The position numbers and the translations under genes were made by a program. The notes below the pieces were generated by a model that searched no databases, was not told where the DNA came from, and was given only the letters and a program-made list of their open reading frames with translations. Of a stretch of 64,000 nucleotides of DNA, positions 44,765-53,345 are shown in pieces (within the stretch, counting starts at the first letter, position 1; each line of letters begins with the position of its first letter). Source of the stretch: Burkholderia pseudomultivorans (GTDB lineage Bacteria > Pseudomonadota > Gammaproteobacteria > Burkholderiales > Burkholderiaceae); contig NZ_CP013378.1 in the NCBI RefSeq assembly GCF_001718415.1, positions 2,728,001-2,792,000 of the forward strand, in the 5' to 3' direction.

Positions 44765-46150
44765 TTATCGCAGCGGTGCGGGCAGGGCGGCGCCGGCCGG
44801 TGCATGCGCCGGGCTTGCCGTGGCGTCCTCGATGGCGTCGATGGCGTCGATGGCATCGGGCAGGCTCCGCGCGGGCAGCGTGATCACGAAGCGCGCGCCG
44901 CCGAGCGGCGAATCCTCGAGCCGCACGTCGCCGCCGTGCACCATCGCGACGCGCCGCACGATCGCGAGCCCGAGGCCGAAGCCGCCGGTCTGTCGGTCGC
45001 GGCTCGAGTCGAGCCGCTGGAACGGCTCGAACACGCGTGCACGCTCGGCGGCCGGAATGCCGGGGCCGTCGTCGTCGACGCTCAGCACCAGCGCGCCCGA
45101 CGCATCGCGCGCGGCCGCGAGCCACACCGTGCGCGACGCATAGCGCGCGCCGTTGCGGATCAGGTTCAGCAGCGCGCGTGCGACGAGCTTCGGGTCGCAT
45201 ACATGGGTCGCCGGTGCGCCGTCGGTCGACACGTCGAGCTGGATGCCGCGATCGGCGACGTCGTTCGCGACATTGCCCGCGACGCTGTCGACCAGCGCGT
45301 CGACGTCGATCTCCATCGGCGCGAGTTCGCTGGCGCCCTGTTCGAGCCGGCCGATCGTCAGCAGTTCGGTGACCAGTTCGTCGAGCTCGCGCACGTCGCG
45401 CCGCAGCGCATCGCGGCGCTCGCGCATCCGGCCCGTCTCGTCGGCCTCCGCGAGCAGCGCGAGGCCGAATTCGAGCCGCGCGAGCGGCGTCTTCAGCTCG
45501 TGAGAAATGCCGTGCATCATCTCGCGCTGCTGCTTGATCGACGCCTCGATGCGCGCGGCCATGTCGTTGAACTGCTGCGACAGCTCGTCGATGTTCGAGC
45601 GGCCCGACAACTGCACGCGCGTCGACAGGTCGCCCGCGCCGAACGCGCGCGCGGCCGCCTGCAGCTTGCGCAGGTCGCGCCAGTGGTGGTGGGTCCACAG
45701 CACGACCGCCAGCAGCGTCGCGATCGCGAGCACGCCGTACGCGTAGATGCGGATGTCGAGATCGAACGCTTCGGCCGGATGCGCGTACAGCACGGAACCG
45801 TCCGCGAGCGGCATGTAGTAATCCTTGCCGTCGTAGCTGATCGCGATCTTGCCGCTGTCGAGGTCGCGCAGCGGCGCGCCGCTCAGTTGCGCGCGCGCTT
45901 CGGCCATCGAGACGAAGCGGAAGCCCTCGTTGCCGTGTCGCGCGAGCTCGCGCAGCGCAAGCGTGCGCTGCGCGCCCGGATGGCGTTCGAGGTAATCGTT
46001 CAGCACGAACGCATAGGTCGTGAGCGAATCGCGCTGCGCCTGTGCGCCGCGCTCGTAGAAGATCCGGTCGAACGAAAGCTGGATGAAGACGATCGATGCC
46101 GCGACGAACACGATCACGATGAGGTACAGCCTGATCAGCGGGCGCAGCAT
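44765..46150 (-). CDS. Sensor histidine kinase (RstB/EnvZ-like)
   Basis: A 461-residue membrane kinase. It has two membrane helices (about 8-26 and 135-152) around a periplasmic sensor of about 105 residues, then HAMP, the H-box GISHELKTPLARLEF with His217, and the N, G1 and G2 boxes of the ATPase domain (SVDDDGPGIP, GGFGLGLAIV). It starts right after the response-regulator stop. Three copies of a nine-base unit near its 3' end encode a DAI repeat. It probably responds to an envelope signal, with MipA a likely target. Confidence 0.92.
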   Translation of the reverse strand: MLRPLIRLYLIVIVFVAASIVFIQLSFDRIFYERGAQAQRDSLTTYAFVLNDYLERHPGAQRTLALRELARHGNEGFRFVSMAEARAQLSGAPLRDLDSGKIAISYDGKDYYMPLADGSVLYAHPAEAFDLDIRIYAYGVLAIATLLAVVLWTHHHWRDLRKLQAAARAFGAGDLSTRVQLSGRSNIDELSQQFNDMAARIEASIKQQREMMHGISHELKTPLARLEFGLALLAEADETGRMRERRDALRRDVRELDELVTELLTIGRLEQGASELAPMEIDVDALVDSVAGNVANDVADRGIQLDVSTDGAPATHVCDPKLVARALLNLIRNGARYASRTVWLAAARDASGALVLSVDDDGPGIPAAERARVFEPFQRLDSSRDRQTGGFGLGLAIVRRVAMVHGGDVRLEDSPLGGARFVITLPARSLPDAIDAIDAIEDATASPAHAPAGAALPAPLR

Positions 46151-46876
46151 TTATTCGTCCCAGGCGGAAGGGCTGAACAGATAGCCGCGGCCCCAGATCG
46201 TCTTGATCTTGTGCGGCTCCGACGATGCGTCCTCGAAGCGGCGGCGCAGCTTCGAGATGCCGGAGTCGACCGAGCGGTCGAGCCCGTCGAATTCGATGCC
46301 GCGCAACTGCTTCAGGATGTCGTCGCGGCTCAGCACGGTGCCGGCCGCACGCGCAAGGATCAGCAGCAGGTTGAACTCGGCCGTCTTCAGGTCGACCGGC
46401 TGGCCGCGCCAGGTGACCGTGCGGTTCGGCGGCGAAATCGTCAGCTCGCCGAACACGAGCGCCTCGGGCGCGGCGGGGCGCGGGCCCGTCTCGGCCGGCT
46501 GCGTGCGGCGCAGCAGCGCGCGGGCGCGCGCGACCAGCACGCGCGGCTCGATCGGCTTCGTCACGTAGTCGTCGGCGCCGGTCTCGAGGCCGGCGATCTG
46601 GTCGTAGACGTCCGCGCGCGCGGTCAGGATCAGCACCGGCACATGGGTGAACGCGCGGATGCGCCGGCACACTTCCATCCCGTCGAGGTTCGGCAGCATC
46701 AGGTCGAGTATCACGAGCGCGGGGCGATGCTCGCGCACCGCCGCGACGGCCAGGTCGCCGCGGCGCACGACCGTCACCGCGAACTCGTAGCTGTCCAGGT
46801 ATTCGCGGACGAGCTGCGCGAGGCGGTCGTCGTCCTCGATCAGCAGCACGCGGTGTTTGAGCGGATCTTCGTTCAT
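46151..46876 (-). CDS. OmpR/PhoB-family response regulator (RstA-like)
   Basis: A 241-residue two-domain regulator. The receiver has the acidic pair in LLIEDDD, the phospho-acceptor Asp58 in VILDLMLPNLDG and the Lys in YVTKPIEPR. The C-terminal winged helix has SRDDILKQLRGIEFD and VDSGISKLRRRFED. I chose ATG 46876 with GGGGAGA just before it. The kinase gene follows with no gap. A set of ACA-type direct repeats upstream (46988-47037) is its likely binding site. Confidence 0.93.
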   Translation of the reverse strand: MNEDPLKHRVLLIEDDDRLAQLVREYLDSYEFAVTVVRRGDLAVAAVREHRPALVILDLMLPNLDGMEVCRRIRAFTHVPVLILTARADVYDQIAGLETGADDYVTKPIEPRVLVARARALLRRTQPAETGPRPAAPEALVFGELTISPPNRTVTWRGQPVDLKTAEFNLLLILARAAGTVLSRDDILKQLRGIEFDGLDRSVDSGISKLRRRFEDASSEPHKIKTIWGRGYLFSPSAWDE

Positions 46877-46987
46877 GGTCTCCCCGGAATGCGCGCGTCG
46901 CCGCATGCGCGAACGGCTGGCATGCGGCGCGGCACGGGCATTCTATCCGCGGTCGCGACGGGCAGGGCCACGCCGCAACACTCACGG

Positions 46988-47037
46988 ACAATCGAACACA
47001 ATTAAGCACAGATTCCCCGCAGTTTCGGGACAGATTC
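46988..47037 (+). promoter_or_regulatory. Direct repeats between response regulator and MipA gene
   Basis: ACAAT, ACAAT and ACAGAT start at 46988, 46998 and 47008, one helical turn apart. A further ACAGATTC starts at 47030, 22 bases after the third. Evenly phased direct repeats are the usual binding pattern of OmpR/PhoB-type regulators. The position suits control of both the two-component genes and the MipA gene. Confidence 0.5.
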
Positions 47038-47088
47038 GGCGCGCGCCGGCTCCTAGACTCCGGGCTCCTTCACCCGGAATCCGATACC

Positions 47089-47868
47089 GTGCGTCCAACT
47101 CTCCCTCGCTACTGCTATTGCATGCCGCTCGCCGGCCTGGCCCTCGCCGCCGCCGCTCACGCGGAAAACGAATACACGATCTCGCTCGACAGCGGCTTCG
47201 CCCCGCGCTATCAGGGCAGCAGCCAGTATCGCGGCATCGTCGCGCCGTCGTTTTCGGCGACCTTCGGCAACGGGTTTTTCATCGGCGCGCCCGACGGCGC
47301 CGGCTATCGGCTCGATCTGCCGCACGGCGTATTCGTGTCCGCGGCGGTGGACTACGATCCCGGCCGCGCGGACGAGAACCGCTTCGACCTGCCGGGCTCC
47401 GACCACCTGAAGGGGATGGGGCGGATTCCGGGCTCGGTGCTGGTGGGCGTGCGCGCGGGCGTGACCTTGTCCGGCGGCGCCACGCTGAGCGTCGCGCTCG
47501 ACACGCCCGTCACGCACACGTCGCGCGGCGTGTCGGGGCACGTCGATCTCGCAGTGCCCGTGTTCAAGCGCGCGCAGCATGAAATCGTCGTGACGGGCAG
47601 CGTGCACGCGGGCACCGGACGCTATACGCAGACCTTCTACGGCGTCACCGACGCGCAGGCGGCGGCGAGCCGGTTCCGGCCGTATTCGACCGGCGGCGGG
47701 ATCGACAGCGCGTCGATGTCGGTCGCGTGGAACTGGAGCCTGTCGCAGCACTGGTCGATGCATGCGACGGCCGGCGTCACGCGCCTGCTCGGCCGCTACG
47801 GGGACAGCCCGATCGTGCAGTCGCGCAGCAACTGCTTCGGCATGGCCGGCGTCAGCTATCGGTTCTGA
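47089..47868 (+). CDS. MipA/OmpV-family outer-membrane protein
   Basis: A 259-residue outer-membrane beta-barrel. The signal peptide (CMPLAGLALAAAAHA) leads into ENEYTISLDSGFAPRYQGSS, the opening typical of MipA/OmpV, and the chain ends with the Phe of GVSYRF. MipA in E. coli bridges murein-synthesis proteins; OmpV types respond to envelope conditions. The start is GTG at 47089; ATG 47122 is an alternative. It is divergent from the two-component genes. Confidence 0.88.
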   Translation: MRPTLPRYCYCMPLAGLALAAAAHAENEYTISLDSGFAPRYQGSSQYRGIVAPSFSATFGNGFFIGAPDGAGYRLDLPHGVFVSAAVDYDPGRADENRFDLPGSDHLKGMGRIPGSVLVGVRAGVTLSGGATLSVALDTPVTHTSRGVSGHVDLAVPVFKRAQHEIVVTGSVHAGTGRYTQTFYGVTDAQAAASRFRPYSTGGGIDSASMSVAWNWSLSQHWSMHATAGVTRLLGRYGDSPIVQSRSNCFGMAGVSYRF

Positions 47869-47952
47869 GCGAGCGGCGGTCGATGTCGATGCTCCGGCGT
47901 GCGGTAACATGCAGGCGGCGCCGGTAGCGGGCCAGACAAGGAGAAATCGACG

Positions 47953-48273
47953 ATGAAGCGAACGATCGCGACGGTGATTGGAGTCGTTGCATGCGCAACC
48001 TTTGCAGGATGTGCGGACATGAACACGAACGACACGAACGCGGGAAATGCGGCCGGCCAGGCCGGCGCGCCGCATGCATGCAAGGCCGACGCCGCGCCGG
48101 ACGACGCGCTGGTCGGCAAGACCGAGGCCGATGCGACGGCGCTGCTGGACGGCTGCCTGTGGCGCGTGCTCGAACGCGACGGCAAGTCGCTGCCGGGCAC
48201 GATGGACTACCGTGCGGAGCGCCGCAATCTCGGCATTCGCGACGGCAAGGTGAGCCGGGTGTGGCGCGGCTGA
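47953..48273 (+). CDS. Peptidase inhibitor I78-family lipoprotein
   Basis: A 106-residue secreted protein. A lipobox (ATFAGC, Cys20) marks it as a lipoprotein. The mature part shows the I78 pattern: LVGKTEADATALLDG, then WRVLERDGKSLPGTMDY and RRNLGIRDGKVSRVWRG. I78 proteins inhibit serine proteases such as elastase-like enzymes. AAGGAG precedes the ATG. It lies 84 bases after mipA on the same strand and may share its transcript. Confidence 0.85.
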   Translation: MKRTIATVIGVVACATFAGCADMNTNDTNAGNAAGQAGAPHACKADAAPDDALVGKTEADATALLDGCLWRVLERDGKSLPGTMDYRAERRNLGIRDGKVSRVWRG

Positions 48274-48286
48274 CGCCGCGCGCGCG

Positions 48287-49531
48287 TTACTTCGAGATGT
48301 ACCAGAGCGCGTCCGTGCTGGCGCGCGACGGCGATTTCGTCGCGGCCGGCGGCTGAGTCGTCGCGGCGGGCGGCGTGGCGGAGGTCACGGCCGTCGGCCA
48401 CGTGGCGGGCAGGTTCGCCGTGCTCGGCGTATTGGCCGCTTCGGCGGTGCTGGTCGTCGACGCGGTGCCCGACGTCGACGGTGTGTTCAGATACCAGAGG
48501 GCGTCGATCGACGCCGTGCGCTTGCCTGCCGCGTTCGTCGCGGCCCGGGCGGCCGTCTCCGTGGCTTTTTTCGACGCCGGCGACGCCGACGTCGTGGCCG
48601 GCTGCGGCGGCGCCGTGCCGGCCTGCGCGGTCGCGCCGGCCGCGCCCGCGCCGCCGCGCTGCGCGCGCGCCTCGAACGGCCCGAGCTGGAAGATTAACGT
48701 TTGCGCGGGACGCGTCAGGACGGCGTACGGAAACTGCAGCTCCCACGACATCAGCACGCGTCCGGCCGACGTTTCGGTGAAGATCGCCGGCACATGCTTC
48801 ATGTCGCTGAACTGCACGTAGATCCGCGCGCCGTCGTCGAACACCTGGGTCGGTTTCGCCTGGTCCGCGCCGGTGACCGTCCACCCGAAGTTGTACGTGC
48901 CGGCGGGGCCGGCCGGGCCGCCTGGCGGCGGCGCGGCGGGTATCGCCGCGGGCGACGCGATGGTGCGCGGGCGCGTCACCTGCGGCGCCGGCGCGCTCAG
49001 GCTCGCGAACGGGTTGTACGCCTGTTGCGGCGGCGTGAAGGACGGCGGAAGGATGGGCATGGGAGTATCCGGCGAATCCGGCATGGTCCGGATTGCATCA
49101 TAGACCTTGCGTGCATACACGAGGCGCTTGTCGGGCGACGCGGAGTTGTATGCGCCGATCGCGTTCCAGTTCGGGCCGAGCTGGCGGATGTTCTGCGACA
49201 GGATCCACGCGCCGACATAGGCATTGGTGCACGCGTCGAACAGGCTCTGCTGCGTGATGCCTTCGCGCGCGAGCGTCGGCAGCCAGGTGCTGTTGATCTG
49301 CATCAGGCCGATGTCGACCGTGCCGTTCGTGTTGGTATTGACGGCATTCGGATTCATGCCCGACTCGACCTGCGCGATGCCGCGCAGCAGGCTGACGCTC
49401 ACATGCTGGAACGCGGCCGCGTCATCGAGACAGTCGGCCCGCGCGACGCCGTGCAACGCGGCCGAGATCGCGAGCGTCGAGGCGATTTTCAGCGTTTCAC
49501 GGCTGAGCGAACGGACTGTCTGACACGGCAT
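48287..49531 (-). CDS. Lytic transglycosylase (VirB1-like SLT domain) with a VirB9/CagX-like segment
   Basis: A 414-residue protein. Residues 1-33 are a signal peptide. Residues about 34-145 are an SLT lytic transglycosylase with the catalytic Glu in IAQVESGMNP (E56) and the GLMQINSTW motif. After a proline-rich linker, residues about 211-288 read like the C-terminal domain of VirB9/CagX: PTQVFDDGARIYVQFSD, then HVPAIFTE. The low-complexity tail carries two copies of DALWY (about 347 and 407, the last near the C-terminus). No other type IV secretion gene is nearby. The transglycosylase call is firm; the VirB9 likeness is from motif recall. Confidence 0.85.
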   Translation of the reverse strand: MPCQTVRSLSRETLKIASTLAISAALHGVARADCLDDAAAFQHVSVSLLRGIAQVESGMNPNAVNTNTNGTVDIGLMQINSTWLPTLAREGITQQSLFDACTNAYVGAWILSQNIRQLGPNWNAIGAYNSASPDKRLVYARKVYDAIRTMPDSPDTPMPILPPSFTPPQQAYNPFASLSAPAPQVTRPRTIASPAAIPAAPPPGGPAGPAGTYNFGWTVTGADQAKPTQVFDDGARIYVQFSDMKHVPAIFTETSAGRVLMSWELQFPYAVLTRPAQTLIFQLGPFEARAQRGGAGAAGATAQAGTAPPQPATTSASPASKKATETAARAATNAAGKRTASIDALWYLNTPSTSGTASTTSTAEAANTPSTANLPATWPTAVTSATPPAATTQPPAATKSPSRASTDALWYISK

Positions 49532-49920
49532 GGCAGGATGGGGCGGGATCCGGCCGCCCGGTGCAAGGAAATTACGCAGACGCGAAGTGTGCCATAGCGC
49601 GCAGACAAATGGCTCGCGTCAAACTTTCCTTTGCATTTGCGCACGCGCGGGACAGGCGGCGGGACGCCGCCGATCGGTAAAAATGGCCGCCCGTCGGGCG
49701 AAAACCATCGAGGCGTTCCCTGCTGCGAAGCAATGCGCGGCATCGTTGCGGCGCGGGTATCACGCGGTGCGGGCTGCGGGTCAGCGCGGCTGCGGGTGGC
49801 TCGGTTTTGGCGACGAGCGGAGGGCGGAGGGCGGGCGGAGCGCGGCCCGCACACTCCGCCGTTCGCGATCGACCCGCGCGCGAGCGCGGCCGCAGCCGCG
49901 AGGCCTTGCCGACGAACGCG
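49532..49920 (-). other. Intergenic region between the transglycosylase and the porin
   Basis: About 390 bases with no supported gene; short open frames here have no family features and poor codon logic. It should carry the transglycosylase promoter; a minus-strand TTGACG near 49617-49622 is a possible -35, without a clear -10. Confidence 0.3.
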
Positions 49921-49945
49921 GCGGCCGGCGTGCGCGGCCGGCCGC
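49921..49945 (-). terminator. Hairpin after the second porin gene
   Basis: GCGGCCGGC (49921-49929) and GCCGGCCGC (49937-49945) form a 9-bp stem with a 7-base loop, six bases beyond the porin stop. No T-run follows on the minus strand. Likely transcript end. Confidence 0.5.
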
Positions 49946-49951
49946 GCGGGA

Positions 49952-51112
49952 TCAGAAGCGGTGACGCAGGCCGAGGTTGACGATCGTCTGCGAGCTGGTG
50001 CCCGCGTAGCCGTACGAGCCGATCGACGCCTGCGCGGCCATCGCGCCGCCGTGGCCGTCGCCGGTCTCACCGCTCGCATGCTGGTATGCGGCGGTCAGAT
50101 AGACGTCGGTGCGCTTCGACAGGCTGTAGTCCGCGCCGGCCGACACCTGGTGATAGGTCGCCGACGTGTCGCCGCCCGAGCGCGTGTAGCTGTAACCGAC
50201 GCCGACCAGCAGCGCGTTGGTCGCCTGGTAGTTCACGAAGCCTTGCCCGGTGTTGTAGTGCTCGTTCGAGCCGAACACCGAGCTGGCGTCGCGCCGGTAC
50301 TGCGCGTTGCTGTAGCCGAGCCCGAACGTGAACGGGCCGGCCACGTACTGGCCCGCGACACGCGCGATGCCGATCGAGTGCGCGCTCGCGTATCCGTTGT
50401 TGATCGGCCCGTCGAAGGTGCCGTCCGACGAGCTGGTCCAGCCGTCGCGCAGGCCGTTCGACGCGGGGCTGTTGGTCGCGTGGAAGTAGCCGCCCGCGAC
50501 GCTCAGCGGGCCGTTGCTGTACGACACGGCCGCCGAGTACGACTGCGCGGAGCCGGTGCTGCCTGCGATGCCGCCGAACGAGTACATCGCCGAGAACTGC
50601 AGGCCCGAGATCAGCGGCGACGTGTACTTCACCGCGTTGTCGACGCGGAAGCTGTTGTCGTAGTTGTCGACGTCGCCCGGCGTCGCGAACGCGCTGCCGA
50701 GATAGTTGTCGGCGGTGATGCCCTGCACGAGGTCGACGAGCGGATCGTACTGGCGGCCGAGCGTGACCGTGCCGAGGCGCTCGCTCGTCAGGCCGACGAA
50801 TGCCTGGCGGCCGAACATCCGGCCGCTCTGGCCCAGGCGCCCGTTGCTCGGGTCGAAGCCGTTCTCGAGCTGGAACAGCGCCTTCAGGCCGCCGCCGAGA
50901 TCCTCAGTGCCCTTGACGCCCCAGCGGCTGCCGGCGAGGTTGCCCGCGCTGCTGTTGCCGAGCAGCCACGCATTGTCCTTGCCCTGCGCGTGATTCACAT
51001 AAGTGATCGACGTATCGATTACGCCATACAGCGTGACGCTCGACTGCGCGTGCGCGACCGGCATCGCCGCGAGCGACGCGAGGGAAATCAGAGAGAGGCG
51101 GGTGCGTTTCAT
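49952..51112 (-). CDS. Gram-negative porin (OmpC/Opc-type)
   Basis: A 386-residue trimeric porin. Its signal peptide (RLSLISLASLAAMPVAHA) precedes QSSVTLYGVIDTSITYVN, and it ends LGLRHRF with the terminal Phe. The constriction-loop area contains the NRPL-like stretches typical of Burkholderia porins, and no frameshift is seen. AAGGAG lies just before the ATG. A candidate promoter is at 51158-51185. It is clearly distinct from the porin at 33.3 kb. Confidence 0.93.
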   Translation of the reverse strand: MKRTRLSLISLASLAAMPVAHAQSSVTLYGVIDTSITYVNHAQGKDNAWLLGNSSAGNLAGSRWGVKGTEDLGGGLKALFQLENGFDPSNGRLGQSGRMFGRQAFVGLTSERLGTVTLGRQYDPLVDLVQGITADNYLGSAFATPGDVDNYDNSFRVDNAVKYTSPLISGLQFSAMYSFGGIAGSTGSAQSYSAAVSYSNGPLSVAGGYFHATNSPASNGLRDGWTSSSDGTFDGPINNGYASAHSIGIARVAGQYVAGPFTFGLGYSNAQYRRDASSVFGSNEHYNTGQGFVNYQATNALLVGVGYSYTRSGGDTSATYHQVSAGADYSLSKRTDVYLTAAYQHASGETGDGHGGAMAAQASIGSYGYAGTSSQTIVNLGLRHRF

Positions 51113-51685
51113 TTCATCTCCTTGCGCATGGCTTTATTCGTAAACCGGAATGGCAGGAGACTACAGACGCGAGCGGGAACGACAAAAATGAAATTCTCTT
51201 TTGTTACATAAAGCAGACAGGAACGTTCTGCGGCAGTCTCTATTGAGGGATTTGAATTATTTTAGAATGCGCATTAATCGTTTTTCAAATCCGCTGTCTC
51301 AATATTGAAAATTACCGGTTCCGTTATAATTTCGCGCGATTTTCGACTGAATTGCGCCGATGGCGGCATTGTCGTCGATTCGTCAATGGATTATTGAATG
51401 AATTGAATGCGCAGCGGCGTAGTGAATATGTTAATGGCGCGATGCCCGCGGCCTTCGTTCATCGGAAAGAGAAGGTGCAGCCCCGCTTCGGCCCGGGCTC
51501 CGGGTTGCCCGTTTTTCATGCACGTCGCGATGTCGCGGTCAGGCGTACGGTCGGGGTTGAACCGGTCGTCCGCAGCGTGACCGCCGCGTTCCTCGATGAC
51601 GTCCTCACAGCCGCTGCGTATCCCGATAAGCCTGCGTCAGCGTCAGGGTCGTCGCGCATCGCCCCCCGGATGCCGGTTTACTTTT
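51113..51685 (-). other. AT-rich intergenic region between porin and FecI genes
   Basis: This stretch is markedly AT-rich from about 51180 to 51440, unlike the rest of the window. Within it are a minus-strand promoter candidate for the porin (TTGTCG at 51180-51185, TAGTCT at 51158-51163, 16-base spacer), a palindrome GAACGTTC (51221-51228) and TATAAT (51325-51330). A 113-codon frame at 51352-51693 has no recognisable features and I do not call it a gene. Confidence 0.5.
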
Positions 51686-51704
51686 GTATATAATAATCAT
51701 TCTC
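51686..51704 (+). promoter_or_regulatory. Fur-box-like site upstream of the sigma factor gene
   Basis: The 19 bases match 14 of 19 positions of the classical Fur consensus, with the block AATCATT intact. It lies 42 bases before the sigma-factor ATG. Iron-Fur repression is the usual control of FecI-type genes, so function is likely. Confidence 0.7.
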
Positions 51705-51745
51705 ATTTACAAAACCGCTCGCACCCGAGCGCCCGGAACCCGGCC

Positions 51746-52255
51746 ATGTCTGCTGACAAGCTGTCCCTCCATCGAGAAATCGACGTTCTGTACGCCGGCC
51801 ATCATGCGTGGCTGCGCGGCTGGCTGAGCCGCAAGCTCGGCTGCGCGCATCGCGCGGCCGATCTCGCGCACGACACGTTCATGCGGCTGCTCGCGCGCGA
51901 CGAGCCGATCGCCGCCGACGAGCCGCGCGCGTTCCTGACCACGGTCGCGCAGCGCGTGCTGTTCAACCACTGGCGGCGCGAGCAGCTCGAACGCGCGTAT
52001 CTCGATGCGCTTGCCCAGCGTGCCGAAGCGGTTGCGCCGTCGCCGGAGGAGCGGGCCGTGCTGCTCGAGACGCTGCTCGAGATCGACCGGCTGCTCGACG
52101 GCCTGCCGGTCGCCGCGAAGCGCGCGTTCCTGCTCGCACAGCTCGACGGGCTCACGCAGGCCGAGATCGCGCGCGAACTCGGCGTGTCGCTCGCGACGGT
52201 CAAGCGTCATCTGGTGAAGGCCGGCGCGCAGTGTTTCTTCGCGATGGCGGCCTGA
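51746..52255 (+). CDS. ECF RNA polymerase sigma factor, FecI-like
   Basis: A 169-residue ECF sigma factor of the iron-starvation class. Region 2 shows DLAHDTFMRLLARDE and PRAFLTTVAQRVLFNHWRR; region 4 shows LDGLTQAEIARELGVSLATV and KRHLVKA. The ATG at 51746 was chosen because the sigma domain starts there. It is followed 3 bases after its stop by a FecR gene and then a FecA-type receptor, so it should transcribe the receptor gene when a ferric chelate is bound outside. A Fur-like box lies upstream. Confidence 0.93.
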   Translation: MSADKLSLHREIDVLYAGHHAWLRGWLSRKLGCAHRAADLAHDTFMRLLARDEPIAADEPRAFLTTVAQRVLFNHWRREQLERAYLDALAQRAEAVAPSPEERAVLLETLLEIDRLLDGLPVAAKRAFLLAQLDGLTQAEIARELGVSLATVKRHLVKAGAQCFFAMAA

Positions 52256-52258
52256 GCG

Positions 52259-53245
52259 ATGGCGATCCCGGCAGCACCGACGGTGGCGCCGCAGGTCGCG
52301 CGCCGCGCGGTCGAATGGTGGGTCGACCTGCAGGCCGGCCGCACGGACGCCGCGTTCGCGGCTGCGCTCGCGCGCTGGCGCGCGGAAGACCCCGCGCACG
52401 ACGCCGCGTGGCGCCATATCGAAACGATGCAGGGCCGCTTCGGCCAGCTCGCGACCGGCCTCGACACGCAGGCCGCGCGCGCCGCGCTGCTGCCGCCGCG
52501 TTCGGGCCGCCGTCGCGTCGCGGTGAAGACGCTGGCCGTGCTGCTGTTCGCGGGCGGCGCCGTGTGGATGGCCGATCCCGCGCGTCGCTGGGCGATCCTG
52601 CAGGCCGACCTGCGCACCGCGGTCGGCGAGCGGCGCACGGTGACGCTCGCGGATCGCACGGTCGTCGTGCTCGACACCGATACCGCGCTCGACGTGCGCT
52701 TCGACGCGGCCGCGCGCCGCCTGCGCCTGCTGCGCGGCACGATCATGGTGACGAGCGGTCACGACGACCGTGCGCCCGCACGGCCGCTGGTGGTCGCGAC
52801 CGAGCAGGGCGAGCTGCGGCCGCTCGGCACGCGCTTCGCGGTGCGGCAACGCGACGGCGCGACGCGCGTCGAGGTGTTCGCGGGCGCGGTGCGCGTGCAG
52901 CCGGCGAATGCGGCGGCCGGCGCGCGCGTGGTTTCGGCGGGCGACGGCGCCGATTTCACGCGCGACGCGATCGGTGCGTCGGCGCCGCTCGACGCGTATG
53001 CATCCGCGTGGACGACCGGGATGCTGGTCGCGTCGCGCATGCGCGTGGCCGATCTCGTCGCCGAACTCGACCGCTACCGCCGCGGCCGCCTGCGCTGCGA
53101 TCCCGCCGTCGCCGAGCTGCGCGTCTCGGGCACCTATCCGCTCGACGATCCCGAGCGTGTGCTCGACACGCTGAAGGCGACCCTGCCGATCGACGTCGAG
53201 TACGTGACGCGCTACTGGGCGACGGTCGTGCCGGCGCATTCGTGA
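52259..53245 (+). CDS. FecR-type anti-sigma/sigma regulator
   Basis: A 328-residue signal transducer. The cytoplasmic N-terminus has the DUF4880-type RRAVEWWVDLQAGRTDAAF and the conserved W-rich LARWRAEDPAHDAAW. A single membrane helix (VAVKTLAVLLFAGGAVWMA, about 82-100) leads to the periplasmic FecR domain (TAVGERRTVTLADRT, LRLLRGTIMV) and a C-terminal domain (YPLDDPERVLDTLKATL) that contacts the receptor signalling domain. It carries the signal from the receptor to the sigma factor. Confidence 0.93.
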   Translation: MAIPAAPTVAPQVARRAVEWWVDLQAGRTDAAFAAALARWRAEDPAHDAAWRHIETMQGRFGQLATGLDTQAARAALLPPRSGRRRVAVKTLAVLLFAGGAVWMADPARRWAILQADLRTAVGERRTVTLADRTVVVLDTDTALDVRFDAAARRLRLLRGTIMVTSGHDDRAPARPLVVATEQGELRPLGTRFAVRQRDGATRVEVFAGAVRVQPANAAAGARVVSAGDGADFTRDAIGASAPLDAYASAWTTGMLVASRMRVADLVAELDRYRRGRLRCDPAVAELRVSGTYPLDDPERVLDTLKATLPIDVEYVTRYWATVVPAHS

Positions 53246-53345
53246 TCCCGCAGAAATTTTTTTCGCCGACCTGAGCTGTTTTCCGATGTTCGCGTGACAT
53301 GGGTAGTGAAAGCAGCACTCGCCCATCGTCCAACGACACCCGATC

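Noticed and set aside
51352..51693. 113-codon plus-strand frame in the AT-rich intergenic region
   Set aside because: No ribosome-binding site, no recognisable domain, and it runs into the Fur-like box. I list the region as intergenic.
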